Part shown: piece by piece, positions 1 through 7,274 of the stretch
Layout of the letters: every line of letters starts with the position of its first letter
Numbering within the stretch: position 1 is the stretch's first letter
NCBI GenBank assembly: GCA_947168395.1
Contig: CAMVLT010000016.1
Location: forward strand, 1-64,000
Reading direction: 5' to 3'
DNA from: an uncultured Prevotellaceae bacterium
Lineage (GTDB): Bacteria > Bacteroidota > Bacteroidia > Bacteroidales > Bacteroidaceae
DNA length: 64,000 nucleotides
The notes under the pieces: generated by a model
The model's input: only the letters and a program-made list of their open reading frames with translations
What the model was told of the DNA's origin: nothing
The model's database searches: none
Translations under genes and position numbers: made by a program

Positions 1-34
1 TATGGCAAAAAATGCTGCTGCCGAAGCCCCCCAC

Positions 35-130
35 CCGACAGGCCAAGACCCCCCATCCGATCGAGCAAGACCCCCCACCCGATCGAGCAAGACCCCCCAC
101 CCGATCGAGCAAGACCCCCCACCCGACGAG
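35..130. repeat. 22-bp tandem repeat, about 4.4 copies
   Basis: The unit CCGATCGAGCAAGACCCCCC plus AC repeats at 35-56 (diverged first copy), 57-78, 79-100 and 101-122, with a partial copy to 130. The period is not a multiple of three, so a reading frame through it changes phase with every copy; the short open frame here is unlikely to be a gene. Role unknown. The window edge cuts the upstream context. Confidence 0.85.
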
Positions 131-159
131 GGAAATCCTTGGCTGTATATTGATAACCA

Positions 160-735
160 AGTGAAAACATCTAACCTCCTAACCTAATAGCTCAAAGCAC
201 CTAATACACAGGGCTTTATGGGGGTTAGGAGTGTGCCGGACTCCTAACCTACTCCTAACCTCTCCTCTCTTACCTTTTACCTCTGCGAAGCAACTGGGTT
301 AGGAGTGGGTTAGGAGTTCAACAAACACCTAACCTGTCTGAAACCAAGATGTACAAAGGGTTTGAGAGTTCCTGGGTTAGGTGTTAGGAGTTTTTTCAAA
401 ATTAACCAAAATAGCAGCCGCTCGGCCTGTCACCGTTGCATATTCATTCATATTCTGCATAAAAACGCGCCGTCACCCTCGCTTGAGTTTCCCTAGGGTA
501 AACATCAAGTTCCCATAGGGGGAACAAAGGGTTCCCACCGTGGAAATATTGAGAGTGAAGCATGCTTCACTGGACTTGTAGCTGTTCAAAATAGAACGAA
601 GAAGGACGCTCTTGCGACCATTTTGGTGTTCTGAATGTTAAAATCGGCCTCATACTGCCACCACTGCCACCTTACTGCCACCCCGCAACTTATTTTATTT
701 CAGTTGGTTAAGTAATTAGTGGCAGTGGTGGGAGT
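160..735. repeat. Intergenic repeat island A (CTCCTAACCT and CTGCCACC words)
   Basis: There is no convincing gene here. The words CTCCTAACCT and its complement AGGTTAGGAG, with variants, recur many times between about 169 and 392. A second family, CTGCCACC, occurs three times at 655-683 and in inverted form (GTGGCAGTGGTGGG) at 719-732, around an AT-rich stretch. A CCTAGGGTAAAC motif lies near 492-503. The plan (direct word cluster, AT-rich core, inverted cluster) recurs in islands at 17.1, 27.6, 42.8 and 63.3 kb. Confidence 0.7.
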
Positions 736-763
736 AGAAAATAAAAACTTATGAAGTGTAGCA

Positions 764-1747
764 TTAATACACATTTTTACGAAATATATCGATAAATCTC
801 TGTGACCTCCGTGGCATAATCCTCAATTTCTGCACCCCATCCTTATATGTCACAACGACTGACTGTTTTAGATTGACTATGTCCCATGCCCGGCCAATAC
901 TCTTATCATCAAGCGGCAGGAAATCCTCGCTGCCGTTCTTCCGACGGAAACAGACGGAGAGACCGTCCTGGCTCGGAACAATAAACGCCCGCTTCACACA
1001 TTTGCGCTCTGCTTTCGTGAATGGACGTGTACTTATTTCAACGACTTCAGCAATGGACTCGATAACAACATTTTCGACAATTTCATCGGTAGGAACGACT
1101 ACTGTCGCCACCAGTTTGTGGTGTCGTCCCTCATAAACAAGTCCAAGCGAAAGAGTAACATAGACATCGGAGAGGCCGTTGGGACTGGCACGACCGCAAT
1201 TGAGCGCATCAATATAATCTGGGTCGGTCACCGAGAGATTGTATGTCACACCGTTATAACTAAGCAACATTCTATAGCGCGTTTTATCCTCCTTGAGCTC
1301 ACTCACTATTTCCACCGCATCGGCACGTACGAACATCAGCGAATAGTCGGCAGCCATATAAGTAGGAATGTCAATGGCACGGTCTGTGCCATAGAATATA
1401 ACGGGATGAACCTTGTCAACGAACTGGCCAAGAACAAATAGAGATGCAGGAACACGTCCGATAGCCATCATCGCCGAATAGTGAACATCCTCCTGATGCG
1501 CCTGTTCTGGAATCGGCACGACATCAGTCAGCCTTACAACAGACAATAGTGGAATCGTACGCGCCTCGTCTATCACAATCTCGCCGAACTCCGTTGTTTT
1601 GTCTATCGGTCGAATCCATTTAGGGCTGCCATCAGGTTTTCTTACAACAGTCCAACGTCGCTCGTCATCTACTGTGACTTCCACGCCCGCAATGCACCGC
1701 CCTCGACGCTTTAATGAATTTGCCAGACAAATGAAATATGCGTCCAT
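764..1747 (-). CDS. Dual-OB-domain-like protein (function unknown)
   Basis: This 327-residue protein has no signal peptide or membrane segment. Its N-terminus (ICLANSLKRRGRCIAGVEV, then WIRP near residue 45) and the later FYGTD motif near residue 118 recall proteins annotated as dual OB-containing domain, a beta-rich family thought to bind nucleic acid or nucleotides. That assignment is from memory of the motif and is moderate. It begins 3 bp after the DUF488 gene stop, so the two are almost certainly co-transcribed and may work together. It is the last gene of the ndk-to-DUF488 minus-strand run. No catalytic residues can be named. A repeat island lies just downstream. Confidence 0.6.
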   Translation of the reverse strand: MDAYFICLANSLKRRGRCIAGVEVTVDDERRWTVVRKPDGSPKWIRPIDKTTEFGEIVIDEARTIPLLSVVRLTDVVPIPEQAHQEDVHYSAMMAIGRVPASLFVLGQFVDKVHPVIFYGTDRAIDIPTYMAADYSLMFVRADAVEIVSELKEDKTRYRMLLSYNGVTYNLSVTDPDYIDALNCGRASPNGLSDVYVTLSLGLVYEGRHHKLVATVVVPTDEIVENVVIESIAEVVEISTRPFTKAERKCVKRAFIVPSQDGLSVCFRRKNGSEDFLPLDDKSIGRAWDIVNLKQSVVVTYKDGVQKLRIMPRRSQRFIDIFRKNVY

Positions 1748-1750
1748 TCC

Positions 1751-2377
1751 TTATATCCCTTTATCTGACAACGTCAACCGAAATCCGATTTCCTTGTTTT
1801 TCTGCAAATAGGCGTCACGCCGTTGGTTCTCCACCGTATATAACCCGAACAACTCGTCAACCTCTGGCACGTGAAATTTCCGTGAACGCATATACTCCTC
1901 AATCATTTGCTGTTCCAGCACCTTATGTGGAGCCAACTCTGCGCCCTTCAGTATATGCCGCACATCCATACCGTTGTCATAAAAATAGCGGGAAACGAGG
2001 GAGAATCGATGGCACTCCAACGGATTGGCCTCCGAGCACATCAACGCAATGGTATAGCCTTTCTCCAGTCCCTTTTGTAGCCGTGCCACACCTGACAAAA
2101 ACGCAGGTGTGTGCACGACTAGTTCAAAGTCTACCAGTCCCTCATCGTTTATGCAGTCCATGCGCCGCGCTCCAAACTCTTCACCGAAATGAAGATACTG
2201 CACACCTTTCCACCTCAGAAACCACTTCAGCGCGTCGCCATTGAACTGAGGAGAATATTTACTGGCGGGAACGCTACGAACGTCAACCACACAATCCACA
2301 CCATACGCCTGAAGTTTCGTCAAGAATTCATCCTGTGACTGATTCGAGTGTCCTATGGTGTATAATGTGTTCATCAT
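1751..2377 (-). CDS. DUF488 family protein
   Basis: The 208-residue protein shows the DUF488 hallmarks: YTIGHSN at residues 6-12, the DVRSVPASKYSPQFN segment near residue 32, and LMCSEANPLECHR around residue 112 with the conserved Cys and His-Arg. The family is uncharacterised biochemically; its conserved Arg and Cys residues suggest an enzyme or ligand-binding fold. The start codon directly abuts the stop of the FMN reductase gene, and the dual-OB-like gene follows after 3 bp. This tight coupling says the three are translated from one message. Pairing of DUF488 with a putative nucleic-acid-binding protein suggests nucleic acid metabolism or a conflict system, which is inference. Confidence 0.88.
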   Translation of the reverse strand: MMNTLYTIGHSNQSQDEFLTKLQAYGVDCVVDVRSVPASKYSPQFNGDALKWFLRWKGVQYLHFGEEFGARRMDCINDEGLVDFELVVHTPAFLSGVARLQKGLEKGYTIALMCSEANPLECHRFSLVSRYFYDNGMDVRHILKGAELAPHKVLEQQMIEEYMRSRKFHVPEVDELFGLYTVENQRRDAYLQKNKEIGFRLTLSDKGI

Positions 2378-2926
2378 TTAACCGATTTGTTCTATCAGTT
2401 TGTCGGCCTGTACATTCAATTGCTTTTTCTGTTCGTCTGCGAGGATGAGGACATCTGTGGTCCAAGCCTCGGCGGGGACGGCGATGCCGGTCTGCTCGGG
2501 CAGGACGTCGGCCTTGATGAAGGTGAGCAGTTCGGTGAGCTTGGCGCGGCAGTTGGCGGTGGCGGGCTTGCCACCAGCACCGCTGATGGCAACGCACTTG
2601 CCGTTGATGCAGGTGGGCGTGGCGTAGTCCAATGGAATGACGGGACGTGAGAGCCAGTCGAGCAGGTTCTTCAGGTGACCGGGGTAGCTGAAGTTGTACT
2701 CGGGCGTAAATATCCAGAGGGCATCAGACTCGCTGACGGCCTTGCGGATGCGGGCCACGGCAGCAGGCTCCGGCAGCTCGATGTCCTGATTCAGCAAGGG
2801 CAGGTCGCTGTAGTCGAGTTCCGACACTTCGGCGCGGTCGCCGATGAACTCCTTAGCCTTGTTGGCCAGCTGGCGGTTGAAGGACTTCGCCCTCAACGAG
2901 CCGATAATAAACAGAATCTTTTTCAT
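2378..2926 (-). CDS. NAD(P)H-dependent FMN reductase family protein
   Basis: A 182-residue flavodoxin-fold protein. The phosphate-binding loop GSLRAKSFNRQLA is at residues 9-21, and PEYNFSYPGHLKNLLDWLSR follows near residue 78, both typical of the NADPH-dependent FMN reductase (SsuE/ChrR/azoreductase-like) family. Such proteins are cytoplasmic and use FMN to reduce quinones, chromate or other acceptors; the substrate here cannot be read from sequence. It lies 22 bp after the MGMT-like gene and its stop touches the DUF488 start codon, so it sits within the minus-strand operon. Length is normal for the family. Confidence 0.9.
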   Translation of the reverse strand: MKKILFIIGSLRAKSFNRQLANKAKEFIGDRAEVSELDYSDLPLLNQDIELPEPAAVARIRKAVSESDALWIFTPEYNFSYPGHLKNLLDWLSRPVIPLDYATPTCINGKCVAISGAGGKPATANCRAKLTELLTFIKADVLPEQTGIAVPAEAWTTDVLILADEQKKQLNVQADKLIEQIG

Positions 2927-2948
2927 GCAATATAGTTATTGGTAATGG

Positions 2949-3293
2949 TTACATATCTGATAAAGTGGGTTCCCAGAGGTGCCGCTGCATATCCACGTGG
3001 CCGTTGGCCTTGAAGGTGACACCCTCGGACTCCAAGAGGGGTCGCTGGCGGCTCCAGCCAGGGGCGGTACGGCCTTCATTGTTCACGACGCGATGGCAGG
3101 GGAGCAGCTCGGCCCCTGGCGTGTAGCGCAGGGTACGCCCCACCATCCGCGAGTGGCTGGGCCATCCAGCCAAGGCGGCGATATGGCCGTAGGTGGTGAC
3201 CCAGCCACGTGGAATCTGGCTGACAATGTTGAGCACGTCGTCGCGAAACGTCCGTGCTTGCTCTGGCGTCATCCTGTCGGGATAGTCTTTCAT
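2949..3293 (-). CDS. MGMT-like DNA alkyltransferase domain protein
   Basis: The 114-residue protein corresponds only to the C-terminal DNA-binding and active-site domain of O6-alkylguanine-DNA alkyltransferases. It has the winged helix (IPRGWVTTYGHIA, residues 27-39), a candidate arginine-finger segment (HSRMVGRTLR) and the LLPCHRVV motif with Cys66. Retention of Cys, rather than the Trp of Atl1-type alkyltransferase-like proteins, suggests it could still accept an alkyl group, though the usual N-terminal domain is missing. It follows the M3 peptidase gene by 35 bp and precedes the FMN reductase by 22 bp. Repair of, or signalling from, alkylated DNA is the likely role. Confidence 0.88.
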   Translation of the reverse strand: MKDYPDRMTPEQARTFRDDVLNIVSQIPRGWVTTYGHIAALAGWPSHSRMVGRTLRYTPGAELLPCHRVVNNEGRTAPGWSRQRPLLESEGVTFKANGHVDMQRHLWEPTLSDM

Positions 3294-3328
3294 CTACGGG
3301 GATGTAATGGCTCTCGACGACGGTTCTT

Positions 3329-5482
3329 TTACAGTCCTCTGGCCTTGAGCAGGCTGGAGGCATCAGGTTGCTTCATACCCGTAAAGTCGGTGAACATCTG
3401 CATGAGGTCGCCAGTGTTGCCGCGGCTCAGTATCTTGTCGCGCATGTCCTGTCCCGTTTCGGGGAGCAGTGGTCCGCGCTTGGCAAAGACATCGGCAATG
3501 TTGACGGCCAGCACCTCGGTCCACAGGTAGCTGTAGTAGCCCGCAGCATAGCCGCCGCCCCACACGTGGTTAAAGTAGCTGGTGTAGTAGCGGGGAGGTA
3601 TCTGGGCATCGAGCAGCCCCACGTTCTTCAGGGCTTCGGCCTCGAAGGCAAGTGCCTGGTCGGCGGTGGGAATCTTGTCGGACGACAGCGTATGCCAGGC
3701 GAGGTCGAGGCAGGTGGCGGCGAGGTTCTCGCCGAGGGCGTAGCACGGCTGGAAGTTGATGCTCTTCAGCATACGCTCCTTCAGCTGGGCAGGCATGGGC
3801 TCGCCTGTCTGACAATGGCGGGCATAGTGGTCGAACACTTCGGGGATGGTGGCAAACGACTCGTTGAACTGCGACGGCATCTCGACGAAGTCGCGGGCGA
3901 CGCTGGTGCCGCTCAGGCTGTTGTACTGGCAGTCGCTGAGAATGCCGTGCAGGGCGTGGCCAAACTCGTGGAACATGGTGGTGACCTCGTCCCAGGTGAG
4001 CAGCGAGGGCTGACCCTCGGGGGCCTTGGCGTTGTTGCACACGTTGAAGATGATGGGCAGCTGGTGGCGCTGTCGGCTCTGCTTCTGGAAGCCGTCCATC
4101 CACGCTCCGCCGCGCTTGGTGGGCCGACGGAAGTAGTCGCAGTAGAAGAGTGCCCGGGACTGTCCGTCCTTGTCGATGACCTCGAACACCTTCATGTCGG
4201 GATGGTAGGTGGGTATGTCGGTGCGCTGCTTGAAGGTCAGGCCGTAGACACGGTTGGCAGCATAGAACACGCCGTTGAGCAGCACGCTGTCGACGTTGAA
4301 GTAGGGTTTCACCTCGTCGTCGCTGATGGCTAACAGCTCCTTCTTCATCTTGGCCGAGTAGTAGAAGCGGTCGTAAGGCTGCAGCTGGAAGTCTGCGACG
4401 GATGAACCGTCGGACACGCTTTTGCGGGCGAAGTCCTCGATGGCCTTCGTCTCGGCTTGTGCCTTCGGCGTGTACTGGCTGATGAGGTTTCTGAGGAAGG
4501 CGTAGACGTTGTCGGGTGTCTTGGCCATCGTCTTTTCGAGCGAGTAGGAGGCGTAGTTGGGATAGCCCATTATCTCGGCCTGCTCGGCCCGCAGCTTGGC
4601 AATCTCGACGACCAGGGGGAAAGTGTTGTACTTGCCCGTACCGTCGGCACGATGGACGGCAGCCTCGTAGACCTTCTTGCGCAGGTCGCGGTTGTCGAGG
4701 CTGGCGAGAAGTGGCTGCTGGGTGGTGTTGACGATGACGATGGCGTAGGGCGCCTTTCCGCCCCTACTCTCGGCGTCCTTGGCACACTGGGCTATATCGG
4801 CCTCGCTGAGACCAGCCAGCTGCTCCTTGCTGTCGACCCACACGACGGCGTCGTTGGTAGCATTGGGCACCACGTCGCCCCACTGCGTCTGCAATTCCGA
4901 GATGCGCAGGTTGATTTCCTTCATGCGGGCCATCTTGTCGTCGGGCAGCAGGGCACCCTTGCGCACGAAGTCCTTGTAGGTCTCCTCGAGCAGCTTCTGG
5001 TCTTCACCCTGCAACGCATCGTGGTCGCGGTCGTAGACCTGACGGATGCGCTCGAACAGGGCCTTGTTGAAGGAAATCTCGTTCTCGAGGTCGGTGAGCA
5101 TCGGCTGCACCTTTTTCTCAATCTCGCTTATCGCGTCGGTTTTGTCGGCTTCGACGATGGCAAAGAATACGCGGCTGACGCGGTCGAGCGTCTTGCCGCT
5201 CTCCTCGAAGGCCAGGATGGTATTCTCGAAGGTGGCCGAGTCCTGATTCTCCACTATTTTGGCTATTTCATCGCGATTCTGCTGGATGGCAGCCTCGAAG
5301 GCGGGCAGGTAGTCGGTAGGCTGTATCTTGCTGAAGTCGGGAGCGCCGAAGGGCAAGGTGCTCTCCTGCAGCAATGGGTTCTCACGCTGCGCCTGCTGGC
5401 AGGAGGTGAGCTGCATCATAGAGGTCGACAGTACTGCTGCAGAGATGCCGAGGGTCATCAGTTTTCTGTTCATAGTCAACAT
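3329..5482 (-). CDS. dcp: M3 family metallopeptidase (peptidyl-dipeptidase Dcp-like) lipoprotein
   Basis: A 717-residue zinc peptidase of the thimet oligopeptidase/Dcp family. The zinc motif HEFGH lies near residue 505, followed by the GTSVARDFVEMPSQFNES segment seen in Dcp enzymes, which remove C-terminal dipeptides from oligopeptides. The N-terminus has a signal sequence ending in LTSC, so it should be a lipoprotein rather than the cytoplasmic form of enterobacteria. Two starts are possible (MLTMNRK or, nine bases later, MNRK); the second gives a more typical signal peptide. It begins 7 bp after ndk. Dcp is a close guess; another M3 subfamily specificity is possible. Confidence 0.9.
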   Translation of the reverse strand: MLTMNRKLMTLGISAAVLSTSMMQLTSCQQAQRENPLLQESTLPFGAPDFSKIQPTDYLPAFEAAIQQNRDEIAKIVENQDSATFENTILAFEESGKTLDRVSRVFFAIVEADKTDAISEIEKKVQPMLTDLENEISFNKALFERIRQVYDRDHDALQGEDQKLLEETYKDFVRKGALLPDDKMARMKEINLRISELQTQWGDVVPNATNDAVVWVDSKEQLAGLSEADIAQCAKDAESRGGKAPYAIVIVNTTQQPLLASLDNRDLRKKVYEAAVHRADGTGKYNTFPLVVEIAKLRAEQAEIMGYPNYASYSLEKTMAKTPDNVYAFLRNLISQYTPKAQAETKAIEDFARKSVSDGSSVADFQLQPYDRFYYSAKMKKELLAISDDEVKPYFNVDSVLLNGVFYAANRVYGLTFKQRTDIPTYHPDMKVFEVIDKDGQSRALFYCDYFRRPTKRGGAWMDGFQKQSRQRHQLPIIFNVCNNAKAPEGQPSLLTWDEVTTMFHEFGHALHGILSDCQYNSLSGTSVARDFVEMPSQFNESFATIPEVFDHYARHCQTGEPMPAQLKERMLKSINFQPCYALGENLAATCLDLAWHTLSSDKIPTADQALAFEAEALKNVGLLDAQIPPRYYTSYFNHVWGGGYAAGYYSYLWTEVLAVNIADVFAKRGPLLPETGQDMRDKILSRGNTGDLMQMFTDFTGMKQPDASSLLKARGL

Positions 5483-5489
5483 ACCTTAA

Positions 5490-5954
5490 TTATTTGCACT
5501 CGCCGTCACCATAGATATAGCCGAAGGCTCCGCTCTGATAGTCGAAGATTTCCTCCGGACGGAAGAAGCGGCACAGCTCGATCTGGGCGTTCTCCACGGA
5601 GTCGGAGGCATGAACGATATTCTGCTGGTTGCTCATGGAGAAGTCGCCGCGGATAGTGCCGGGAGCAGCTTCGCGGCCATTGGTGACACCCGCCATGACA
5701 CGTACCACCCTGACGGCATCGACACCGCTGAGAGCCAACGCCACAACGGGCGACGCCTGCATGGAGGCCTGGAGTGAGGGGAAGAAGGGCTTGTCGGCCA
5801 GGTGAGCATAATGCTCACGGAGGATTTCGTCGCTCAACTGCATCATCTTCATGCCTGAGATACGCAGGCCGCGACGCTCAAAACGGTTTACCACTTCGCC
5901 GATTAACTGGCGCTGTACACAACTGGGCTTCAGTAAAACAAGTGTTGTTTCCAT
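5490..5954 (-). CDS. ndk: Nucleoside diphosphate kinase
   Basis: The 154-residue protein matches nucleoside diphosphate kinase over its full length. It starts METTLVLLKPSC, contains the PGTIRGDF segment, and has the catalytic histidine in NIVHASDS near residue 114, which carries the phosphoryl group from ATP to other NDPs. Cytoplasmic. It is the first gene of the minus-strand run and has a Bacteroidetes -7 box about 55 bp upstream (6009-6016), back to back with the RND operon promoter. The M3 peptidase gene follows closely. Nothing unusual is seen in the enzyme. Confidence 0.97.
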   Translation of the reverse strand: METTLVLLKPSCVQRQLIGEVVNRFERRGLRISGMKMMQLSDEILREHYAHLADKPFFPSLQASMQASPVVALALSGVDAVRVVRVMAGVTNGREAAPGTIRGDFSMSNQQNIVHASDSVENAQIELCRFFRPEEIFDYQSGAFGYIYGDGECK

Positions 5955-6008
5955 ACTCTTTTATCATTTTAGGTTTGACTATTAGTTATTATTTCCAGCA
6001 TAATAATG

Positions 6009-6016
6009 CAAAGGTA
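6009..6016 (-). promoter_or_regulatory. Bacteroidetes -7 box for ndk operon
   Basis: On the minus strand this reads TACCTTTG, matching the Bacteroidetes TAnnTTTG box. A TTG lies about 13 bases further upstream in a T-rich run, but the -33 element is not clear-cut. Confidence 0.6.
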
Positions 6017-6059
6017 CGAAAAAAAACAAGAAAAGGACACTTTTTTTACAGAAAATTAT

Positions 6060-6067
6060 TATCTTTG
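6060..6067 (+). promoter_or_regulatory. Bacteroidetes -7 box for RND efflux operon
   Basis: TATCTTTG, followed by GCAAC, matches TAnnTTTG. It lies 39 bp before the first possible start codon of the adaptor gene and diverges from the ndk box. Confidence 0.65.
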
Positions 6068-6105
6068 CAACAAAAATATACGAGAAGAGGCCGAAACAAG
6101 ACTTA

Positions 6106-7245
6106 ATGGATAAACAACACTCATCAAGAATGAACAAAGGAAGACTATTTGAAATCATGTCGTTGGCCTGCCTGCTGCTGGCTGCCTGCAACACGGAAAA
6201 GGGAAAGAAGGGCCCCGGCGACCAAGCTCAATACAGAACGCTGACCGTGGAGCGCAGCGACGAGATACTGACATCGGAATACTCGGCAAGGCTGACGGGA
6301 CGGCAGATTGTGGAGATACGTCCACAGGTATCGGGCAACATCACCCGCATCTGCATCAACGAGGGGCAGCAGGTGACGAAGGGGCAGACGCTGTTCGTCA
6401 TCGACCAGGTTCCCTATCAGGCCGCCTTGGAGGTGGCAAAAGCCAGCGTAGCCAACGCCCTGGCCAAGATGGAAACGGCGAGGATGGAGTATGAGAGCAG
6501 CCAGACGCTGAAAACGGAACAGGTGGTGAGCGACTACACCGTACAGACAACGCTGAACACGCTGAACGAGGCGAAGGCCGCGTTGGCACAGGCGAAAGCA
6601 CAGGAAGTGAACGCCCGCAACAACCTGAGCTACACGGTGGTGAAGAGTCCCGTCAGCGGTTCGGCATCGATGATACCTTACCACGTCGGTGCCTTGGTCA
6701 GCAGCAATATAAGCGAACCGCTGGTCACCGTGGCCGACGACCATGAGATGTACGCCTACTTCTCGATGACCGAAAATCAGACCATCGACCTCATCCAGCA
6801 ATACGGCAGCATAGAGCAGTTCATCAAGCAGGCCCCAGAGGTGGAACTGCGGCTGAGCAACGGCAGCACGTACCCCCAGAAGGGGCGCATCAATGCCGTG
6901 AGCGGCACGGTGGATGCCTCGACGGGAGCCGTGAGCCTGCGCGCCACCTTCCCCAACGCGAACCACCTGCTGCACAATGGCGGCAGCGGCAGCGTCATAG
7001 TGTCGACCCATCGTAATGGTTGCATCGTCATTCCGCAGGAGGCCACCTACGAACTGCAGAACCGCGTGTTCGTCTATCGTGTGATTGACGGCAAGACGAA
7101 AGCCACCCCCATTGAGGTGTTCCGGCTGAACAACGGCAAGGAATACATCGTAGAATCGGGACTCAGTGAGGGTGAAGTCATCATTGCCGAAGGGGCAGGA
7201 CTGCTGAGAGACGGGATGGAGATAAAGGTAAAAAACAAAAAGTAA
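6106..7245 (+). CDS. RND efflux periplasmic adaptor (MFP) lipoprotein
   Basis: A 379-residue membrane fusion protein of the AcrA/MexA type. A lipoprotein signal ends LLLAAC near residue 28. The barrel-sandwich half motifs are visible (RPQVSGNITRICINEGQQVT and later SYTVVKSPVSGSASM), with a helical hairpin between them and a beta-barrel/MP domain at the C-terminus. It should bridge the inner-membrane pump encoded just downstream to an outer-membrane channel. Start is uncertain between 6106 and the ATG at 6130; both keep the lipobox. A short A-rich repeat separates it from the pump gene. No TolC-like gene follows, so the channel must be supplied from elsewhere. Confidence 0.93.
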   Translation: MDKQHSSRMNKGRLFEIMSLACLLLAACNTEKGKKGPGDQAQYRTLTVERSDEILTSEYSARLTGRQIVEIRPQVSGNITRICINEGQQVTKGQTLFVIDQVPYQAALEVAKASVANALAKMETARMEYESSQTLKTEQVVSDYTVQTTLNTLNEAKAALAQAKAQEVNARNNLSYTVVKSPVSGSASMIPYHVGALVSSNISEPLVTVADDHEMYAYFSMTENQTIDLIQQYGSIEQFIKQAPEVELRLSNGSTYPQKGRINAVSGTVDASTGAVSLRATFPNANHLLHNGGSGSVIVSTHRNGCIVIPQEATYELQNRVFVYRVIDGKTKATPIEVFRLNNGKEYIVESGLSEGEVIIAEGAGLLRDGMEIKVKNKK

Positions 7246-7270
7246 AAAAGTAAAAAAGTAAAAAGGTAAA
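7226..7270 (+). repeat. A-rich GTAAAAA tandem tract
   Basis: About 45 bp built of repeated GTAAAAAA units between the adaptor and pump genes; the first copies encode the KVKNKK tail of the adaptor. The same word in complement (TTTTTACC) forms the tract at 51907-51958. Confidence 0.6.
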
Positions 7271-7274
7271 CAAA

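Noticed and set aside
2..187. 61-codon open frame at the window start
   Set aside because: It runs through a 22-bp tandem repeat whose period is not a multiple of three and has a proline/arginine-rich product with no domain.
2990..3210. CCACGTGG cores near 2993 and 3206, considered as parS
   Set aside because: Flanking bases differ from parS at four or more positions and both lie in ordinary coding sequence.
3368..5656. Long plus-strand frames opposite the M3 peptidase and ndk
   Set aside because: The minus-strand genes have full conserved motifs; the plus-strand products have no recognisable domain.
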